Shown here piece after piece: positions 25,978-35,772 of a DNA stretch of 64,000 nt; the first letter of the stretch is position 1; each line of letters opens with the position of its first letter. Under the pieces are notes generated by a model. That model did not search any database. It saw only the letters and a list, made by a program, of their open reading frames with translations, and was not told the origin of the DNA. This stretch comes from Rhizobium sp. CCGE 510 (GTDB lineage Bacteria > Pseudomonadota > Alphaproteobacteria > Rhizobiales > Rhizobiaceae): assembly GCF_000292525.1 (NCBI RefSeq), contig NZ_AEYF01000044.1, positions 744,001 to 808,000 on the forward strand, given 5' to 3'. Both the position numbers and the translations under genes were made by a program.

Positions 25978-27546
25978 TTATTCCCAGCCGACCATGCGCT
26001 GATAGAGCGCATAGACCGGGTCGGCGGCCGCGCCTGACTGATACGGCGTCGGCTCGGAATCAATCATCCTCGGCGTCCTGCGCTCAGGTGCCGCGCTGGC
26101 AGCTTCCAGATCGGGCGTGGCATCCCCGCTGCCCGACTGCGCCTGATCCTCCTGCTGTTCATCCCCTTGCTGCTGCTCTGGCGGCGCCCCATCGTGGTGG
26201 TGCTGATGCTGTGGGCTCGTCTCACCCGCCTTCTCGTTCGACGGGACATCCTTGGCAAACTGGTAGGGCAGTTGCGTATAGGCAAGTCCTTCCGGCATCC
26301 TTGCCGCCAGCGGTAGATAGGCAGCCTCGGCCGTCTCGGGAATCGGCATCATTGGCGGCGGCGCGGCGGTCTCTTTCGGCTGGCGGGCAGCCGCTGCCAC
26401 GAACTCGGTATCCATCGGCGAAGGGCGAAGCGCTGCGGACTGGCGCGCATCGGGTGCTGCTAACTCCGCCGGCTGCCTGGTCAAGGTTTCGGCCGCATCG
26501 CTGATGACCGCTTCGTCGAGGATCACATCGATCTCGACGGCTGCCTCGACGGGACCGTCCTCCAAGACGGCTTCGATATCCTGCTCGCGGATGATGGTGA
26601 CGATCAACTCGGAGACCTCTTCGGTCATCGAAGCGACAATGCCCGTCCAGTTCCTGGGAATGACGGGATCGCCTTTTTCCGACACCGTGCGAGGCTGGAC
26701 GGCCGGCGTTTCCGGCGTTTCCGCCGCGTCGTCAGCCGCTGTCGCTTCAGCCGGCAAGGCCTGCGCGGCGTCGATCTCCTGCGGGGCGGATTTATCAGGG
26801 GCGATCTCGTTTGCCGCCGCCGACGCGGACTGCGCCCGGTTTTCAGCCTGCGGCCTTTCAAAATCGGCCGTGTCCACGGCTTCTGCGATGACCGCTTCGT
26901 CGGTGGTTGCCAAAGCTGCGGCCTCGATCAGCGGATCGGCCGCCACGGACAGCTTGTCTGGGGGCTGGCGCATGGCGGCGGGCCCGCTGTCCTCATGCAG
27001 CTGGATCTCCGGCCGGGTTTCGGCGCGCATCGGCGACGCGTCGTTCTGGCCATAGGAGCGCACGACGGCGCGAGCGGCGAGATCGCGATCCTTGTAGCGG
27101 AGAATTTCCAGATAGGCGACGATGCGGGCAGCTTCCGGGCCTGTAGGGTTCTTCAGGGCCGCGGCGATCGTCCGAAGCGGCAGGCTATGGCCTTCTCCGG
27201 TGAGTTGGCGCTCGAGCTCGTCGATCCTGACGGCCGGCAGCCGCTGGATGGCATCGGCAAGCCGGGAGGCGAAGGCAAGATTGGTCTCGTCCTCGCCGCG
27301 ATCGAGCGAGATCGCGCGGCCGGCGGCGTCGATGGCATCGAAAAGGGCTTCGACCATGCGCTCACGCGCGGCAAGCAGCAGGATATTGAGCTTGCCGGCA
27401 ATGGCGGAATTCAGGTCGGCGGCTTCAACGGCGTTAACAGGCGCGGGCGCAATCACGGAACGGCCGAGGCCGCCGGCGACGATCGCCGCAGTCTGGCCTT
27501 GGGACGAAAAGCTTGCATTGGACGCTGCACGAACGGGAGTCAACAT
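25978..27546 (-). CDS. Hypothetical protein with a long low-complexity middle
   Basis: A 522-residue protein of unknown function. Residues about 40-175 look globular and helical (NSAIAGKLNILLLAARERMV, then LADAIQRLPAVRIDELERQL). Residues ~180-500 are rich in Ala, Pro, Glu and Gln, probably disordered, with a His/Gln stretch (PQHQHHHDGAPPEQQQ). The end PVYALYQRMVGWE looks conserved-like and may be a short binding motif. No signal peptide or membrane segment is seen. The ATG at 27546 follows AAAGGAG. It is the last gene before a divergent-looking A+T-richer gap of about 230 bases. Confidence 0.7.
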   Translation of the reverse strand: MLTPVRAASNASFSSQGQTAAIVAGGLGRSVIAPAPVNAVEAADLNSAIAGKLNILLLAARERMVEALFDAIDAAGRAISLDRGEDETNLAFASRLADAIQRLPAVRIDELERQLTGEGHSLPLRTIAAALKNPTGPEAARIVAYLEILRYKDRDLAARAVVRSYGQNDASPMRAETRPEIQLHEDSGPAAMRQPPDKLSVAADPLIEAAALATTDEAVIAEAVDTADFERPQAENRAQSASAAANEIAPDKSAPQEIDAAQALPAEATAADDAAETPETPAVQPRTVSEKGDPVIPRNWTGIVASMTEEVSELIVTIIREQDIEAVLEDGPVEAAVEIDVILDEAVISDAAETLTRQPAELAAPDARQSAALRPSPMDTEFVAAAARQPKETAAPPPMMPIPETAEAAYLPLAARMPEGLAYTQLPYQFAKDVPSNEKAGETSPQHQHHHDGAPPEQQQGDEQQEDQAQSGSGDATPDLEAASAAPERRTPRMIDSEPTPYQSGAAADPVYALYQRMVGWE

Positions 27547-27773
27547 GGCATGCTCCTTTCGCAAAGTGACGATGAAAGCAGGCTCTATAAAAGGACCGCG
27601 CTCATCCGGCCCCCTTGCATCCCAGCAGATCCTCCTATCCGCATGACGCAATTGCGTCATCGAAATGCATAAACATTAATGGGAATTTTAGGAAAGAGGC
27701 GTTAACGAATCGCTAACGCCGCGGACACGCCGGTCGACGGTCCCTATTTTCATGCATGTCGCAGGCAATTTAC

Positions 27774-28400
27774 TCAGCTATGGGCGAAGATATCGGCCTC
27801 TTCCCAGCCGAGCAGGTCGAGCTTGGCGCGGGTCGGCAGGAATGCAAAGCAGGCCGTCGCATGGTCGAACCGGCCGTCGCGAAGCAGGCGCTCCGTCAGC
27901 TTGTCGCGCAACGCGTGCAGATAGAGCACATCGGATGCGGCATATTCGAGCTGGGCTTGAGACAGCGGCTCGGCCGCCCAATCGGACGATTGCTGCGCCT
28001 TGGAGACATCGACGTCGAGCATTTCCTTGAGATTGTCCTTGAGCCCGTGGCGATCGGTATAGGTCCGGATCAGGCGCGAGGCGATCTTGGTGCAGAACAC
28101 CGGCGTCGTCGTGACGCCGAAAGTATGGAAGAGCACGGCAATATCGAAGCGGCCGTAATGAAAGATCTTCTGATGAGTGGGATCTTCGAGCAGGGCGACA
28201 AGATTGGGGGCTTCTTTCTGGCCGGCGGCGATGCGGATGACGTCGGCGGTGCCGTCACCCGGCGAAAGCTGGACGACACAGAGCCGATCCCGGCGCGGCA
28301 CCAGGCCGAGCGTTTCGGTGTCGATGGCGATTGCGCCGGTGTAACGGGCGGCATCGGCCGCGGAAATATCGCCTACGTGATAACGTATGGTCGCCGCCAT
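27774..28400 (-). CDS. RNase D-like 3'-5' exonuclease (DEDDy)
   Basis: A 208-residue single-domain DEDDy exonuclease. Asp27 and Glu29 (AIDTETLGL), Asp86 (HYGRFDIAVLF) and Tyr153/Asp157 (LEYAASDVLYLHALR) give the complete catalytic set. The two C-terminal HRDC domains of E. coli RNase D are absent, so this is the short form common in alphaproteobacteria; it probably trims RNA 3' ends. The ATG at 28400 is used although the frame is open further upstream. Confidence 0.88.
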   Translation of the reverse strand: MAATIRYHVGDISAADAARYTGAIAIDTETLGLVPRRDRLCVVQLSPGDGTADVIRIAAGQKEAPNLVALLEDPTHQKIFHYGRFDIAVLFHTFGVTTTPVFCTKIASRLIRTYTDRHGLKDNLKEMLDVDVSKAQQSSDWAAEPLSQAQLEYAASDVLYLHALRDKLTERLLRDGRFDHATACFAFLPTRAKLDLLGWEEADIFAHS

Positions 28401-28507
28401 GAGACTATCTCTCGTTCGAATGTCAGGCTGAACCGGCCTGAAATCGTCGTGTTTTAGCGCTATAGCGCAAAGCCGCAACATGCGAAACCGCTTCCTGTGC
28501 GGATGGG

Positions 28508-29317
28508 TCAGAATGTCGGCGGCGTGTTGATCCACAGAAGCACGGTTTCGCCGTCGTGGCGGTTGCGCCAGGAATGATAGCGGCGGCTTTCGAAATAGAG
28601 CGAATCGCCCGGGCCGAGATCGAAAAACTGATCGCTGTCGAGCACCAGTTCGAGCCGGCCGGCCAGAACATGCATGAATTCCTCGCCCTCATGGCGATAG
28701 GCGCCCTCGCTGGCCGCCCCCGGCGCCAGCACGAAACGGTGGCAATCCATCATCCTGCGGCCTTCGGCGAGCAACTGCACCGCGACTCCCGGCGTTGTTT
28801 CAGGCCAGGTGCGCCACGCCCCGGCACGCACCACAGCCGACCCCTCCTCGTTTTCCTCGCCGGAAAGGCGCGAGACGGTGGTGCCGTAATACTCGGCAAG
28901 GTCATGCAGGGTCTTGAAGCTCACGCCCTGCGAGGTGCGTTCCAGCGTCGAGAGCGTCGAAGCGGTGATGCCGATGTCGCCGGCCACCTGATCGAGCGTC
29001 TTGCCGCTCGCATGGCGCAGGCTGCGCAGCTTGCGGCCAAGGCCGGCGCCCTGACTTGCCTCCGCACCATCGGCCGGAGGCTCCTCCCCTTCCAGGGCCT
29101 CGCGGATTGCCGCGGGATTGAGGCCACGTTCGACACGAAACCAGGATATGCGCTTCAACCGCGCCACATCGTCGGCGCTGTATTGCCGATGGCCGGTTTC
29201 CGAACGGCCGGGAACCAACAGGCCCTGGCTTTCCCAGAGGCGCAGCGTCGAAGCCGAAACGCCCGCCAGCCTTGCGGCCTCCGCCACCTTGTAGCGTACA
29301 GGCCCGCTATCGTTCAT
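28508..29317 (-). CDS. Transcriptional regulator with MerR, XRE and cupin domains
   Basis: A 269-residue regulator joining three modules: a MerR-type helix-turn-helix at about 8-75 (YKVAEAARLAGVSASTLRLW), an XRE/HTH_3 domain at about 90-150 (RHASGKTLDQVAGDIGITAS), and a C-terminal cupin at about 190-265 (ASEGAYRHEGEEFMHVLAGR, then LGPGDSLYFES). It is divergent from gabT across 169 bases, so control of the gabTD genes is likely. The cupin suggests a small-molecule ligand, possibly GABA or a related amine. Start at 29317 is chosen; an ATG at 29356 is possible. Confidence 0.82.
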   Translation of the reverse strand: MNDSGPVRYKVAEAARLAGVSASTLRLWESQGLLVPGRSETGHRQYSADDVARLKRISWFRVERGLNPAAIREALEGEEPPADGAEASQGAGLGRKLRSLRHASGKTLDQVAGDIGITASTLSTLERTSQGVSFKTLHDLAEYYGTTVSRLSGEENEEGSAVVRAGAWRTWPETTPGVAVQLLAEGRRMMDCHRFVLAPGAASEGAYRHEGEEFMHVLAGRLELVLDSDQFFDLGPGDSLYFESRRYHSWRNRHDGETVLLWINTPPTF

Positions 29318-29486
29318 CCAGAAACATCCCGATTCCAATCGTCTGGGAGCATTCATCAAAACGGGTGATGTTTGAAGCAAAAAATGCCGCTTGTTTTCTT
29401 GCAGGAAAAATGTAGGAGTTTTCTACATGCCTTGCAGAACTTCTGCAAGATAATTCCAACCCCTTTTCAGCGCAGGAGCACATTCG

Positions 29487-30767
29487 ATGAACGCGACAAA
29501 CCTTACCGACCGGAAGAACGCCGCCATCTCCCGCGGCGTCGGCATGACGACCCAGATTTATGCCGATCGCGCAGAAAATGCCGAGATCTGGGACAAGGAA
29601 GGCCGCCGTTACATCGATTTCGCCGCCGGCATCGCCGTTCTCAACACCGGCCACCGCCATCCGCGGGTGATCGCCGCAGTCAAGGATCAGCTCGACCGCT
29701 TCACCCATACCTGCCATCAGGTGGTGCCCTACGAAAGCTATGTGCATCTCGCCGAACGGCTGAACGTGCTGCTGCCTGGTGATTTCGAGAAGAAGACGAT
29801 TTTTGTTACGACGGGTGCCGAAGCCGTCGAGAACGCCGTCAAGATCGCGCGTGCCGCCACCGGCCGCTCGGCGGTCATCGCCTTCGGCGGCGGCTTCCAT
29901 GGCCGCACTTTCATGGGTATGGCGCTGACCGGCAAGGTCGTGCCCTACAAGGTCGGCTTCGGCGCGATGCCCGGCGATGTCTTCCATATTCCTTTTCCGG
30001 TCGAACTGCACGGCGTCACCGCCGATCAGTCGCTCGCAGCCCTGAAGAAGCTCTTCGCCGCCGATGTCGATCCGCAGCGGGTCGCCGCCATCATCATCGA
30101 GCCGGTGCAGGGTGAAGGCGGTTTCTACTCCGCCCCCGCCGCCTTCATGAAGGCGCTGCGCGAACTCTGCGACCGGCACGGCATCCTCCTGATCGCCGAC
30201 GAGGTGCAGACCGGTTTTGCCCGCACCGGCAGGATGTTCGCCATGGATCATCACGAGGTGGCGCCGGACCTGACGACGATGGCAAAGAGCCTCGCCGGCG
30301 GCTTTCCGCTCGCCGCCGTCACCGGCCGCGCCGAAATCATGGATGCGCCGGGACCGGGCGGGCTCGGCGGCACCTATGGCGGCAATCCGCTCGGGATCGC
30401 TGCCGCCCACGCCGTGCTTGACGTCATCAAGGACGAAGACCTCTGCGGCCGCGCCAACCAGCTTGGCGGACGGCTGAAGCAGCGGCTGGAATCACAGCGC
30501 GAGACCGTGCCCGAGATCGTCGATATCCGCGGACCGGGCTTCATGAACGCCGTCGAATTCAACGACCGGACGACGGGATTGCCAAGTGCGGAATTTGCCA
30601 ATCGGGTGCGGCTGGCAGCACTCGACAAGGGCCTGATCCTGCTCACCTGCGGCGTCCACGGCAACGTCATCCGTTTCCTCGCGCCGATCACCATCCAGGA
30701 CGAGGTTTTCGGCGAGGCGCTCGACATTCTCGAGGCCTCGATGCTGGAAGCGAGTTCGACCAAGTAA
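29487..30767 (+). CDS. gabT: 4-aminobutyrate aminotransferase
   Basis: A 426-residue class III PLP aminotransferase converting GABA and 2-oxoglutarate to succinic semialdehyde and glutamate. The PLP site is TTMAKSLAGGFPLAAVTGRA with Lys at 267; ADEVQTGFARTG and the TTGAEAVENAVKIARAATGR phosphate loop fit the family. The next gene, gabD, oxidises the product, and the regulator with a cupin is divergent upstream. The gap to gabD contains palindromic repeats that may act as a 3' hairpin. Confidence 0.93.
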   Translation: MNATNLTDRKNAAISRGVGMTTQIYADRAENAEIWDKEGRRYIDFAAGIAVLNTGHRHPRVIAAVKDQLDRFTHTCHQVVPYESYVHLAERLNVLLPGDFEKKTIFVTTGAEAVENAVKIARAATGRSAVIAFGGGFHGRTFMGMALTGKVVPYKVGFGAMPGDVFHIPFPVELHGVTADQSLAALKKLFAADVDPQRVAAIIIEPVQGEGGFYSAPAAFMKALRELCDRHGILLIADEVQTGFARTGRMFAMDHHEVAPDLTTMAKSLAGGFPLAAVTGRAEIMDAPGPGGLGGTYGGNPLGIAAAHAVLDVIKDEDLCGRANQLGGRLKQRLESQRETVPEIVDIRGPGFMNAVEFNDRTTGLPSAEFANRVRLAALDKGLILLTCGVHGNVIRFLAPITIQDEVFGEALDILEASMLEASSTK

Positions 30768-30775
30768 CCGCACCC

Positions 30776-30880
30776 TAGAGCGGTTCAGCTTTTCACGGAA
30801 ACGCAGAACCGCTCTAACTTTTTGTTTTTACGCAATTCCGGACGGAAAACCGCTGCGCACTTTTCCTGGAATTGCTCTAG
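30776..30880. repeat. Double palindromic repeat between gabT and gabD (copy 2)
   Basis: Two hairpins in tandem. The first has arms TAGAGCGGTTC (30776-30786) and GAACCGCTCTA (30806-30816), perfect over 11 bases. The second has arms GCAATTCC (30832-30839) and GGAATTGC (30868-30875), and its core on the minus strand is AAAAGTG then GCGGTTTT, shared with the repeats at 39338, 53278 and 13635. It lies between two genes of one pathway, so it may shape the differential stability of gabT and gabD mRNA. Confidence 0.75.
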
Positions 30881-30935
30881 CCGGATTTCAGCGGCTGCCG
30901 GCAAATGGCGGCCGCACTCCCAAGGAGGATATGAC

Positions 30936-32417
30936 ATGGCTTTCACCACCGCGCTCACCAAGCACATTCCCTTTTCCTCGCCGTTCCTGCGCGCCGCCGG
31001 TTATATCGACGGCGTCTGGACGGCTGGTGATGCGACGAAGACCTTCGACGTGCTCAACCCGGCAACCGGCGAACTGCTCGCTTCATTGCCCGATATGGGT
31101 GCTGAGGAAACGCGGACGGCGATCGATGCGGCGCATGCCGCACAGCCGGGCTGGGCTGCCCGTCCGGCCAAGGAGCGCAGCGCCATCCTGCGCAAATGGT
31201 TCGACCTGATGGTCGCCAATGCCGACGAACTCGCGGCGATCCTGACTGCCGAAATGGGCAAGCCGTTTCCGGAAGCGCGCGGCGAGATCCTCTACGCCGC
31301 GGCCTATATCGAATGGTATGCGGAGGAGGCCAAACGTATCTACGGCGAGACGATCCCCGCACCCTCCGACGACAAACGGATGATCGTCATCAAGCAGCCG
31401 GTCGGCGTCGTCGGCACGATCACGCCATGGAATTTCCCGGCGGCAATGATCACCCGCAAGATTGCCCCGGCGCTTGCTGTCGGCTGCACCGTCGTCTCGA
31501 AGCCTGCCGAACAGACGCCGCTGACGGCGATCGCGCTTGCCGTGCTTGCCGAACAGGCCGGCATTCCGGCCGGCGTCTTCAACGTCATCGTCGGCGTCGA
31601 CAGCCCGGCGATCGGCCGCGAGCTCTGCGGCAATGACAAGGTGCGCAAGATCAGCTTCACCGGCTCGACGGAGGTCGGCCGCATCCTGATGCGGCAGTGC
31701 GCCGACCAGATCAAGAAGGTGAGCCTGGAACTCGGCGGCAATGCACCGTTCATCGTCTTCGACGATGCCGATCTCGACGCCGCCGTCGAGGGCGCGATCG
31801 CCTCCAAATACCGCAATGCCGGCCAGACCTGCGTCTGCGCCAACCGCCTCTACATCCAGTCCAACGTCTATGACGCCTTTGCGGCCAAGCTTGCCGCCAA
31901 GGTCGCCGAAATGTCGGTCGGCGACGGCTTCAAGGCGGGCGTCGTGATCGGGCCGCTGATCGACGCGCAGGGCCTTGCCAAGGTGGAAGACCATGTCGGC
32001 GACGCGCTTGCCAAGGGCGCCAAGGTGCTGACCGGTGGCAAGCGCATCGACGGCGCCGGCACCTTTTTCACGCCGACGGTGCTGACCGGCGTTGCCCGCG
32101 GCATGAAGGTAGCGCGCGAGGAAACCTTCGGCCCTGTGGCTCCGCTCTTCCGCTTCGAGACAGTGGAGGATGTCATCGCCCAAGCCAATGATACGGAATT
32201 CGGCCTGGCCGCCTATTTCTATGCCGGCGATCTGAAGAAGGTCTGGCGGGTAGCGGAAGCACTGGAATACGGCATGATCGGCATCAATACCGGCATCATG
32301 TCGTCCGAGACCGCACCCTTCGGCGGCATCAAACAATCCGGCCTTGGCCGCGAAGGCTCGCGGCACGGCGCCGACGATTATCTGGAAATGAAATATCTCT
32401 GCATCGGCGGTGTTTGA
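30936..32417 (+). CDS. gabD: Succinate-semialdehyde dehydrogenase
   Basis: A 493-residue aldehyde dehydrogenase oxidising succinic semialdehyde to succinate. The catalytic Glu265 is in LELGGNAPFIVF and Cys299 in RNAGQTCVCANRLY; TPWNFPAAM and FTGSTEVGR bind NAD(P). The C-terminal APFGGIKQSGLGREG fits GabD. Start at the ATG 30936 after AAGGAGGAT; the frame upstream is open but lies in the repeat. With gabT it completes GABA breakdown, important for rhizobia living with plants. Confidence 0.95.
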   Translation: MAFTTALTKHIPFSSPFLRAAGYIDGVWTAGDATKTFDVLNPATGELLASLPDMGAEETRTAIDAAHAAQPGWAARPAKERSAILRKWFDLMVANADELAAILTAEMGKPFPEARGEILYAAAYIEWYAEEAKRIYGETIPAPSDDKRMIVIKQPVGVVGTITPWNFPAAMITRKIAPALAVGCTVVSKPAEQTPLTAIALAVLAEQAGIPAGVFNVIVGVDSPAIGRELCGNDKVRKISFTGSTEVGRILMRQCADQIKKVSLELGGNAPFIVFDDADLDAAVEGAIASKYRNAGQTCVCANRLYIQSNVYDAFAAKLAAKVAEMSVGDGFKAGVVIGPLIDAQGLAKVEDHVGDALAKGAKVLTGGKRIDGAGTFFTPTVLTGVARGMKVAREETFGPVAPLFRFETVEDVIAQANDTEFGLAAYFYAGDLKKVWRVAEALEYGMIGINTGIMSSETAPFGGIKQSGLGREGSRHGADDYLEMKYLCIGGV

Positions 32418-32473
32418 TCCGTCGTCTCATGGCGCAAGATACCCGACGACACGCGGCATTGCGCCGGGTGTCG

Positions 32474-32683
32474 TCAATAGTGCGGCGGGCGGGTGATCGC
32501 TGGCGCGTCCAGCGACTGCTCCTCGAGCGACAGGAAGCGTTCGGTCAGCCGGTCGAGCTTGGTGCGCATCTGCTCAACCGTCTTCCATTGCTCGGTCAGC
32601 TGATCGGAAAGCTCTTCGATCGTCTTTGCCTGGTAGGCCAGCATTTCTTCCAGTCGGGTGATGCGGTTCGTCTCGTCGGACAT
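32474..32683 (-). CDS. slyX: SlyX family protein
   Basis: A 69-residue coiled-coil protein: DETNRITRLEEMLAYQAKTI followed by a heptad-like ELSDQLTEQWKTVEQMRTKL, and the family end QSLDAPAITRPPHY (the P-P-H-Y ending). SlyX function is unclear. The ATG at 32683 is used; the open frame upstream is not SlyX-like. It is divergent from uxaC. Confidence 0.8.
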   Translation of the reverse strand: MSDETNRITRLEEMLAYQAKTIEELSDQLTEQWKTVEQMRTKLDRLTERFLSLEEQSLDAPAITRPPHY

Positions 32684-32863
32684 CGATCCTCCTTTGCCGA
32701 AACCGGCAGAACAGATGGTTCTCCCAAAGCGGAAATAGGCCGCCGCGTCAATGCTTTCGATGGCCGGCAGAACCATGCCCAAAACTGTACCGTTCAGTTA
32801 CCAAAAGACCTTGCCGCGCCTGATGTTGTGGGGTAGGCCCTTATCCATCAGGGAGGAATACTG

Positions 32864-34279
32864 ATGGATGCAGGAAACGGCTTTCTTCATCCGGACCGGC
32901 TCTTTCCGGCCGATCCGGCAACACGTACCATCGCGCGAGATCTCTACGAGACGGTGCGCAATCTTCCGATCGTCAGCCCGCACGGGCACACCGAACCGGC
33001 CTGGTTCGCCGACGACAAGCCTTTCGAAGACGCCGCCTCGCTGCTGGTCATTCCCGATCACTATCTCTTCCGGATGCTGCACAGCGTCGGCGTCACCTTG
33101 GACGAGCTCGGCGTGCCGCGGCTCGACGGCAAGCCGGTGGCTGCGGGACGGGCGATCTGGCGGACCTTTGCCGCGCATTATCACCTTTTCCGCGGAACGC
33201 CTTCGAGCCTCTGGGTCGATCACGCGATGTCGGCCGTGCTCGGCTGCACCGAGCCGCTGACACCTGACAATGCCGATGCGCTCTACGACCATATCAATGC
33301 CCAGCTCGCCCTTCCCGAATTCCGTCCGCGGGCGCTGCATCAGCGATTCGGCATCGAAACGATCGCGACGACCGACGGCGCGCTCGACCCGCTGGTGCAT
33401 CACCAGAAGCTGGCGGCAGACGGTTGGATCGGCAAGGTGCGCACCACCTACCGGCCGGACAGCGTCACCGATCCCGAAGCCGTCGGCTTCCGCGACAATC
33501 TCGTCAAGTTCGGAGAGATCACCGGCACTGAGGTGACGCGCTGGGACGGACTGATCGAGGCGCACCGGCGCCGACGCGCCTATTTCCGCCAATTCGGCGC
33601 CACCGCGACCGATCACGGCGTGCCCACAGCTTTCACCGCCGACCTGCCGCTTGCGGAAAAACAGGCGCTGCTCGACAAGGCGCTGAGGGGGCCGCTTTCG
33701 CCAGAAGAGGCCGAGCTCTTCCGCGGCCAGATGATGACCGAGATGGCCGGGCTTTCGGCCGAGGACGGCATGGTGATGCAGATCCATGCCGGCTCGAGAC
33801 GCAATACCGACCGCGGGCTGTTTGCGACGCGCGGCCCGAATATGGGCGCCGATATCCCGAAACCCACGGATTGGGTCGGCGGCCTGGATGCGCTGCTTTC
33901 GAAATACGGCCATGCGCCGGGCCTGCGGGTGCTGCTCTTCACCCTCGACGAAACGACCTATGCGCGCGAGATGGCGCCGATGGTCGGCCACTGGCCCTGC
34001 CTGATGATCGGCCCGCCCTGGTGGTTTCACGACAGCCCGCTCGGCATTCGCCGTTATCTCGACCAAGTGGTGGAAACCGCGGGCTTCGCCAATATGGCCG
34101 GTTTCAACGACGATACGCGGGCGCTGCTTTCGATCCCGGCGCGGCACGACGTCTGGCGCCGCGAAGTCTGCGGCTTCCTCGCTGGGCTCGCCGCCGAGCA
34201 TCGGATTTCCAAAGGGGAAGCCGAGATCGTTGCAGGTGAACTCTCCTATGGCAATGCAAAGAAGGCCTACAAGCTGTGA
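32864..34279 (+). CDS. uxaC: Uronate (glucuronate) isomerase
   Basis: A 471-residue TIM-barrel metalloenzyme isomerising D-glucuronate to D-fructuronate or D-galacturonate to D-tagaturonate. The metal site motif is PIVSPHGHTEPAWFADD, with the paired histidines, and later barrel strands carry the catalytic residues (IETIATTDGALDPLVHHQKL, then MQIHAGSRRNTDRG). The start follows GGGAGGAA. It overlaps the reductase gene by four bases (GTGA), so the two form an operon for uronate use. Confidence 0.94.
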   Translation: MDAGNGFLHPDRLFPADPATRTIARDLYETVRNLPIVSPHGHTEPAWFADDKPFEDAASLLVIPDHYLFRMLHSVGVTLDELGVPRLDGKPVAAGRAIWRTFAAHYHLFRGTPSSLWVDHAMSAVLGCTEPLTPDNADALYDHINAQLALPEFRPRALHQRFGIETIATTDGALDPLVHHQKLAADGWIGKVRTTYRPDSVTDPEAVGFRDNLVKFGEITGTEVTRWDGLIEAHRRRRAYFRQFGATATDHGVPTAFTADLPLAEKQALLDKALRGPLSPEEAELFRGQMMTEMAGLSAEDGMVMQIHAGSRRNTDRGLFATRGPNMGADIPKPTDWVGGLDALLSKYGHAPGLRVLLFTLDETTYAREMAPMVGHWPCLMIGPPWWFHDSPLGIRRYLDQVVETAGFANMAGFNDDTRALLSIPARHDVWRREVCGFLAGLAAEHRISKGEAEIVAGELSYGNAKKAYKL

Positions 34280-35733
34280 CCGAACGACTGCAGACCCTTT
34301 CCGGCCTCGCCCCGACGGCGAAGCTTCCCGCCTATGACCGTGACCAGCTGAAAAGCGGCATTCTGCATCTGGGGCCCGGCGCGTTTTTCCGCGCGCATTT
34401 TGCGCCGTTTACCGATGGCGCGCTTGCAGCCGCAGGCGGCGACTGGGGTATCGAGGTGGCAAGCCTGCGCACGCCTGATGTCGCCGACAATCTAAGCGCC
34501 CAGAACGGGCTCTATACGACGCTGATCCGCGATACATCGGGCACGACGGCTGAGGTGATCGGCTCGATCCTGAAGGCGCATGTGGCCCCGCGCAATCCAG
34601 CCGGCCTGCTGGCGCGGCTCGAAGATCCGGCCATCCGCATCGTCAGCATGACGGTGACGGAAAAGGCCTATGGTTTCGATCCGGCAACCGGCGGCCTCGA
34701 CCTCAAACACCCCGATGTCGTCGCCGACCTCGCCAATCGCCATGCGCCGCGCGGCGTCATCGGCTATCTGGTGGAAGGCCTTGCGCGCCGGCGGCAGAAG
34801 GGCATTGCCCCCTTTACGCCGCTCAGCTGCGACAACCTGCCGAGCAACGGCGCCGTGCTGAAACGCCTCGTGCTCGAATTCACCTCCCGCATCGATGCCG
34901 ATCTGCATCGCTGGATCGAAGCGAATGTGCCCTTCCCGTCGACGATGGTCGACCGCATCACGCCGGCCAGCACCGATGCGACCTATGCCGATGCCGAGCG
35001 GCTGACGGGGCGCACGGATATGGCGGCGATCGAGACCGAGCCCTTTACCCAATGGGTCATCGAAGATCATTTCGCCAATGGCCGGCCGGCCTGGGAAAAA
35101 GTGCGTGGCGCGCTGATGGTCGAAGACGTCTCGGCCTATGAGAAGATGAAGCTCCGCATGCTGAACGGCGCGCATTCACTGCTCGCCTACCTCGGTTATA
35201 TCGGCGGCTATGAATTCATCCGCGACGTGATGGATGATGACGCCCTGGCAGCACTTGCCTACCGCCACATGCATGCGGCGGCGAGAACGCTCGATCCGGT
35301 TCCGGGCATCGATCTCGACGACTATGCCAATGAATTGATAGCGCGCTTTGCAAACAAGGCGATCGCCCATCGCACCTATCAGATCGCCATGGACGGCACG
35401 CAGAAATTGCCGCAGCGGCTGCTGGAACCGGCCAGCGAGGCGCTGGCGCTTGGCGATCGGGCGGAGACCTATGCGATCGCCGTTGCGGCATGGATGCGCT
35501 ATGCGCTCGGCGAACACGGCAATGGCGCGCGCTACGAACTGCGCGATCCCCGTGCGCAGGAAATCGCCGCGCTGATCGCCGATGTCCCGCGCACCGGCCC
35601 GGCGATTTCGGCGGCGCTTTTCACCCTTCCCGGACTTTTCCCGGCAGCGCTGACCGGACATCGGGCGTGGACGCAGGATGTGTCGGATAAGCTGGAGATT
35701 TTGATCCAGGATGACCGGCTGCCGTTGTTTTGA
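34276..35733 (+). CDS. Mannitol dehydrogenase family reductase (fructuronate reductase-like)
   Basis: A 485-residue long-chain NAD-dependent polyol/uronate dehydrogenase. The N-terminal Rossmann part begins LKSGILHLGPGAFFRAHFAP, and the central TVTEKAYGFDPATGGLDL and the catalytic-domain KLRMLNGAHSLLAYLGYIGG (with Lys, Asn and His of the KxxxxNxxH catalytic motif) are family signatures. After UxaC it is best read as fructuronate reductase (UxuB) making D-mannonate; mannitol dehydrogenase is the alternative. UxuA is not in the window. It starts with GTG overlapping the uxaC stop. Confidence 0.88.
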   Translation: MTERLQTLSGLAPTAKLPAYDRDQLKSGILHLGPGAFFRAHFAPFTDGALAAAGGDWGIEVASLRTPDVADNLSAQNGLYTTLIRDTSGTTAEVIGSILKAHVAPRNPAGLLARLEDPAIRIVSMTVTEKAYGFDPATGGLDLKHPDVVADLANRHAPRGVIGYLVEGLARRRQKGIAPFTPLSCDNLPSNGAVLKRLVLEFTSRIDADLHRWIEANVPFPSTMVDRITPASTDATYADAERLTGRTDMAAIETEPFTQWVIEDHFANGRPAWEKVRGALMVEDVSAYEKMKLRMLNGAHSLLAYLGYIGGYEFIRDVMDDDALAALAYRHMHAAARTLDPVPGIDLDDYANELIARFANKAIAHRTYQIAMDGTQKLPQRLLEPASEALALGDRAETYAIAVAAWMRYALGEHGNGARYELRDPRAQEIAALIADVPRTGPAISAALFTLPGLFPAALTGHRAWTQDVSDKLEILIQDDRLPLF

Positions 35734-35772
35734 GATTTTCTGACATCGGAGAGGGTGTGCCGTGGCGGCCCC

